Positions 60,712-64,000 of a stretch of DNA of 64,000 nucleotides are shown piece after piece (position 1 is the first letter of the stretch; the number at the start of each line of letters is the position of its first letter). The notes beneath the pieces are model-generated. The model did no database searches. It saw only the letters and a program-made list of their open reading frames with translations, and was not told where the DNA came from. This stretch comes from an uncultured Pseudomonadales bacterium (GTDB taxonomy: Bacteria; Pseudomonadota; Gammaproteobacteria; Pseudomonadales; Azotimanducaceae). A program made the position numbers and the translations under genes. The DNA is taken from NCBI GenBank assembly GCA_958296165.1, contig OY282447.1, positions 248,001 through 312,000 of the forward strand, read 5' to 3'.

Positions 60712-62514
60712 TCATTGCGCGGCTTTCCCGTCATCCGCCGGCTCGACAACATCGAGACTGCCCTCCCAGATCCGATCCTCGCCGGTGAACTGGCCGGTGC
60801 GGATCGCGGCGATGCCGTAATCAGGCAACTCCCGCATCGCTACGCAGACTTCCTCGCTCGATGAAAGAAAGTGGTCCTCGAACTCGAAAGCAAAGTCGAG
60901 GTTGTCGAAGCTGTACTGCTTGCGATGGATGGGGAGGTCGTTCCTGTCGACCGGATCCAGGTGGAGGAAGAATGTTGGTTCAGCGTCCTCCGGGATGCAC
61001 GGTTCCTTGACGTAGATGAGACTGTTCCCTACGAGATACACATCCCAATCGGATCGGACCACGGGCGCGGCCCCATCCGTCAGACGAATCAGATAATCCA
61101 TGATTGACGTTATCTCGATCCGGTCACCCGGCGTCAAATCCAGCCCTTGCAGACCCGGGTAGTCCGGCGCATACCGATAGGCGCGGTACAACTGATTGAC
61201 CGGCCTTTCAAAATCATCCTGTTGTTCCCACGGCACCGACTCGCCTTGACGCAGACGGCCCTTGCTGGTCGAAGGGTTGACATATTTCCACACGGTTTTC
61301 CCAGCCGGCGTGACCTCGAAAAGCGTGCCGTGTACACCATCGCAAATCAACGTGTTTCCGTTGGGAAGCCGTTGCGCTCCTGAGACATATTTGGCGAAGA
61401 AGTCGCTGGACGTTGCGGCAGTATAGACCCATATAGGTTCTACCGGCGCGTAGGCGGAGTGCGGATTCAGCCGATAGTTGGCGCCGTCCACCGGCGGCGC
61501 GATCTCGTCCACGGACGAATAGCCGCGCGAGAAATCCCCAAACTCGTGGCCGTTGTTGAAGACGAGAATGTTTCCGGCACCCGGCAGGCCAGGGGCGATC
61601 CACTGGGGATTATGCTGCCAGAAGAGTCGCTGATCGTCGGGAGTTCCGGCGCGATAGGTTCGCGGGTTGCCCCAGCGGTACAGCAGATCGCCCCCCTTGC
61701 CGGACTTTCCGCCGCGGTGGCTGGCCGCCTCTGCCGTAGTGGTGCTGTGGTCGATAATCCACACTTCGCTGAAATAGCGCGGCGACAGGATGATCTGGTC
61801 CAACGCCGGGTTGTAGTCCACTCCATTGCCACGTGCCCATTCCCTCTCCATCGAGTGCGTGCTGGAAAGGCGGAAGTTGATGTCGATCAACTCTGGATGC
61901 TCTGCGACGACCCCATGGTTCGCCTTGCTCGAGTCGAAGTCTTGTATCAGATGATCCCACGCCGACCATTCCCAGACGATTTCGCAGCCCGACCGCCCGG
62001 TTGGTTCGGCTTCAATGATATGCGGCACCGCCAAGCCATCCGCCGCAATGAAGTCCGGGTCGGCACCTGCGGCGATGGCCTCCTCCACCGTTTTGCGTTG
62101 CTGCGACAGCAGCAATACATTGCCGTTGGGCATTTTGAGGGAGTCATGATGCAGAAGCGCCCGATTGCATTTCCAAACGGCGTTCCCGTGCCGGTCAACT
62201 TCACTCACATAGCCGGGCTTCTGGCCTTGAACCAGCAGATTTCCATTCTCAAGCAACCTTGCGAACAAGGCGTTGGCGCCCAACTCCCACCTATGGACCA
62301 CCGCCCCCTGATCATCAATCAGGTAGGTCGTCTTGCCTCGGAGCTTATGGATTAAGGTATAGCCAAATGCCTCCGGCTCGTTCAGGATCAACCCGACTGT
62401 TGGCACACTCACCACTGCTGGTCGTGGCATTGACCTTTCGCTCGGCTCCACCCTGCTGCAGGCTGGCAGCGAAGCTACCGCCACCGCCATGCCACACAAG
62501 ACGATAGCCCGCAT
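60712..62514 (-). CDS. Arylsulfotransferase-like beta-propeller lipoprotein with RTGQF-type tail
   Basis: A 600-residue exported lipoprotein; MRAIVLCGMAVAVASLPACS gives the lipobox Cys. Six repeat-like propeller strands follow (LIDDQGAVVHRWELGANALF, LLHHDSLKMPNGNVLLLSQQ, ILSPRYFSEVWIIDHSTTTA, NPQWIAPGLPGAGNILVFNN), as in ASST-type arylsulfotransferases and related enzymes. Residues about 490-600 are the recurrent tail: WDVYLVGNSLIYVKEPC, PTFFLHLDPVDRNDLPIHRK, YSFDNLDFAFEF and LPDYGIAAIRTGQF. The ASST His is in SSTHSMEREW by position only. ATG 62514 chosen for the signal peptide. Confidence 0.75.
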   Translation of the reverse strand: MRAIVLCGMAVAVASLPACSRVEPSERSMPRPAVVSVPTVGLILNEPEAFGYTLIHKLRGKTTYLIDDQGAVVHRWELGANALFARLLENGNLLVQGQKPGYVSEVDRHGNAVWKCNRALLHHDSLKMPNGNVLLLSQQRKTVEEAIAAGADPDFIAADGLAVPHIIEAEPTGRSGCEIVWEWSAWDHLIQDFDSSKANHGVVAEHPELIDINFRLSSTHSMEREWARGNGVDYNPALDQIILSPRYFSEVWIIDHSTTTAEAASHRGGKSGKGGDLLYRWGNPRTYRAGTPDDQRLFWQHNPQWIAPGLPGAGNILVFNNGHEFGDFSRGYSSVDEIAPPVDGANYRLNPHSAYAPVEPIWVYTAATSSDFFAKYVSGAQRLPNGNTLICDGVHGTLFEVTPAGKTVWKYVNPSTSKGRLRQGESVPWEQQDDFERPVNQLYRAYRYAPDYPGLQGLDLTPGDRIEITSIMDYLIRLTDGAAPVVRSDWDVYLVGNSLIYVKEPCIPEDAEPTFFLHLDPVDRNDLPIHRKQYSFDNLDFAFEFEDHFLSSSEEVCVAMRELPDYGIAAIRTGQFTGEDRIWEGSLDVVEPADDGKAAQ

Positions 62515-62889
62515 TAGGCGCGGATATGCACGAGGGGGAATTTGGGGTCGTTTGGACGTAATGGCGCATTTCGTGGCGCCGCGGCGGCATCCGGCGCGGT
62601 CACCCTCTTGCTCATGTTCACGTCCCTGATGCGGCGCCAACCAGCAGCGCTGTTCCGCCCCGCCAGTGGTACTCTGGCCTTCCCATGCGGCGGAAACTAC
62701 AGCCGCCTACCGCAGGCGTCAAGTAACTGAACTGGTTGGCAGGTACTCCCGCTAACGACACGGGTTGTCCGGGAGTCGTGCTGCGGCGTGGTCTCGCGAT
62801 GGAGTAGGCAAGACCCGACCTCCGGCCTTGTCCGGATGCGCGGGCGGCGAGGTCGGTTCCCTGAAGAAGCAAGGCGGTCCGAGCGCGGT

Positions 62890-63150
62890 TCGGCCCGGCG
62901 GTCGGCTCAGGAGTGTCGAACGGCACCGGCGCGGGAGCCTCGTGGCCGAAGGCCAGGGCGCTGGCGAACTCGTGGACCAGCGGCGCGACCGGCCCGGGAT
63001 GTGGGCGTGGCCGAGATGGCGCCGCACCACGCTGCCGTTCTTGCTCTCCACCAGAGCGTTGTCGTTCGAGCGCCGCGGGCGCGAGCGGGTGAACTCGGCG
63101 CGCAGCTTCTCCAGCAGGGCCGCGACCCATTTTGAGAAAATGACCGAGCT
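62890..63150 (-). pseudogene. IS481-like transposase C-terminal remnant
   Basis: Minus-strand frame: VAALLEKLRAEFTRSRPRRS followed by NDNALVESKNGSVVRRHLGH and AHIPG, a strong match to the end of IS481/integrase-core transposases (EFT.SR...NDN.L.ESKNG..VR...G...IP). One frame over continues as PVAPLVHEFA. The catalytic Glu (ESKNG) remains, but the N-terminal half is gone. No ends are visible. Confidence 0.65.
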
Positions 63151-63200
63151 GCTGGCTGGAACGGGCATCGTTCGTTGAATCTTCTGGTATCGTCAAGGCT

Positions 63201-64000
63201 ATGAAGATCTTGGTCACCGGCGGCGCCGGCTTCATCGGCTCCCACGTCGCCGATGGCTACCTCGCCGCCGGCCACGAAGTGGCGATTGCAGACAACCTGC
63301 TAAGCGGAAACGCGGCCAATGTCCCCGCTGGCGCTCGGCTTCACTTGGTCGACATCGCCGCCGCCGAGTTCGATCTCGTGGTAGAGAGAGAACGGCCGGA
63401 CGTGGTGAACCACCACGCCGCCCAGATGAGCGTCACCGTTTCCGCGCGTGATCCGGGATTGGATGCGCGCATCAACTGCGGCGGGCTTCTGAACGTGCTC
63501 CAGAGTTGCGTGCGGCACGGTGTCGAGCGCTTCGTCATGATCTCCAGCGGCGGCGCCGTATACGGCGATGTCGACCAGCGCCCGACCTCCGAGCAGGTGA
63601 CGCCGCAGCCGCTGTCTCCATACGCCATCCACAAGCTTACCGGCGAGCGCTATCTGGAGTTCTACCGGCACCAATATGGCCTCTCGTCGATTGCGCTGCG
63701 CTACGGCAACGTCTACGGGCCGCGCCAGGATCAGTACGGCGAGGCGGGCGTGGTTGCCATCTTCATCGGCAAGCTGCTGCGCGGCGAGCCGCCGACCATC
63801 TTCGCCTACCCCGATCAGCCCACGGGGATGAGCCGCGACTACGTCTATGTTCAAGACGTTGTGCGCGCCAACCTGCGCGCCATCGAGAGCGACGCGATAG
63901 GTGCCTTCAACATCGCTGGCGGTGTGCCGGTACGCACCGGCGAGTTGTTCCGCGCGGTGCAGGCGGCGTGCGGTACGGATCTGAAGGCAGCCACGGGGCC
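63201..64000 (+). CDS. GalE-like NAD-dependent sugar epimerase/dehydratase (3' end outside window)
   Basis: At least 266 codons. MKILVTGGAGFIGSHVADGY is the NAD-binding GxxGxxG motif. VVNHHAAQMSVTVSARDPGL, VMISSGGAVYGD and the catalytic triad of the SDR family, Ser in SSGG, Tyr and Lys in LSPYAIHKLTGERY, are present, followed by LRYGNVYGPRQDQYGEAGVV. It is an extended SDR (UDP-glucose 4-epimerase-like) giving sugar nucleotides for the glycan locus. AAGG lies about 4 nt upstream of ATG 63201. It continues past the right edge. Confidence 0.9.
   Translation, partial: MKILVTGGAGFIGSHVADGYLAAGHEVAIADNLLSGNAANVPAGARLHLVDIAAAEFDLVVERERPDVVNHHAAQMSVTVSARDPGLDARINCGGLLNVLQSCVRHGVERFVMISSGGAVYGDVDQRPTSEQVTPQPLSPYAIHKLTGERYLEFYRHQYGLSSIALRYGNVYGPRQDQYGEAGVVAIFIGKLLRGEPPTIFAYPDQPTGMSRDYVYVQDVVRANLRAIESDAIGAFNIAGGVPVRTGELFRAVQAACGTDLKAATG

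Noticed and set aside
1-64000. tRNA, rRNA and riboswitch genes
   Set aside because: Scanned by eye for tRNA arms and conserved rRNA words; none convincing. A covariance-model search could still find a small RNA.

Overview
This is 64 kb of GC-rich bacterial DNA with mostly G/C third codon positions. The gene families (MacA/MacB-type efflux, urea carboxylase, alpha-carbonic anhydrase, NCS2 permease, P4-type integrase, VapBC, IS1380/IS21/IS481 elements) suggest a proteobacterium-like organism, possibly a host-associated or symbiotic lineage with much gene decay. The sequence alone does not fix the taxon. No rRNA, tRNA or CRISPR array was seen.

Region 1 (1-15.7 kb) is a repair and defence island. 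On the minus strand a NurA-like nuclease, a HerA/DUF87 ATPase and an SbcD/Mre11 nuclease overlap by a few bases each, which looks like an archaeal-style DNA-end-processing set in a bacterium. Next come the 5' stub of a fic gene, a decayed ClpP-like peptidase fused to a VirD4/TraG-like ATPase, and fragments of RmuC-like, TIR and conjugation genes. An intact two-gene system follows: a pseudokinase-SF1 helicase plus a two-HKD PLD nuclease, the architecture of type I Mokosh anti-phage defence. It lies between two related minus-strand gene remnants and beside a P4-type integrase.

Region 2 (15.7-38 kb) is metabolism and transport mixed with defence-like pairs: a crotonase, a MacB/MacA-type efflux operon, a beta-propeller glycosidase-like protein, and a urea carboxylase operon with neither its permease and binding protein nor allophanate hydrolase beside it. 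Two separate AAA-ATPase plus TOPRIM-like gene pairs flank that operon. An IS21 remnant, a cupin, an NCS2 permease with a fused anti-sigma/HATPase-like tail, its tandem copy broken by a 292-bp deletion, a GST and a VapBC pair follow.

Region 3 (38-64 kb) is a surface-glycan and envelope locus: radical SAM enzyme, beta-propeller glycan protein, GT4, methyltransferase, a five-unit hairpin tandem array, flippase, FAD oxidoreductase, GT39-like membrane glycosyltransferases, YbhN-like protein, polyprenol-phosphate GT2, polysaccharide deacetylase, carbonic anhydrase, arylsulfotransferase-like lipoprotein and a GalE-like epimerase. An unrecognised C-terminal domain of about 110-120 residues ending in a 'LPDY..I..RTGQF...WE' signature recurs on three different proteins here and as a fourth 3' remnant. 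A 1,745-bp IS1380-family element with a TCAA target duplication splits one of the GT39 genes. Fragments of the oxidoreductase gene are scattered around two blocks of unrecognised cargo genes, so this locus has been repeatedly duplicated and invaded.
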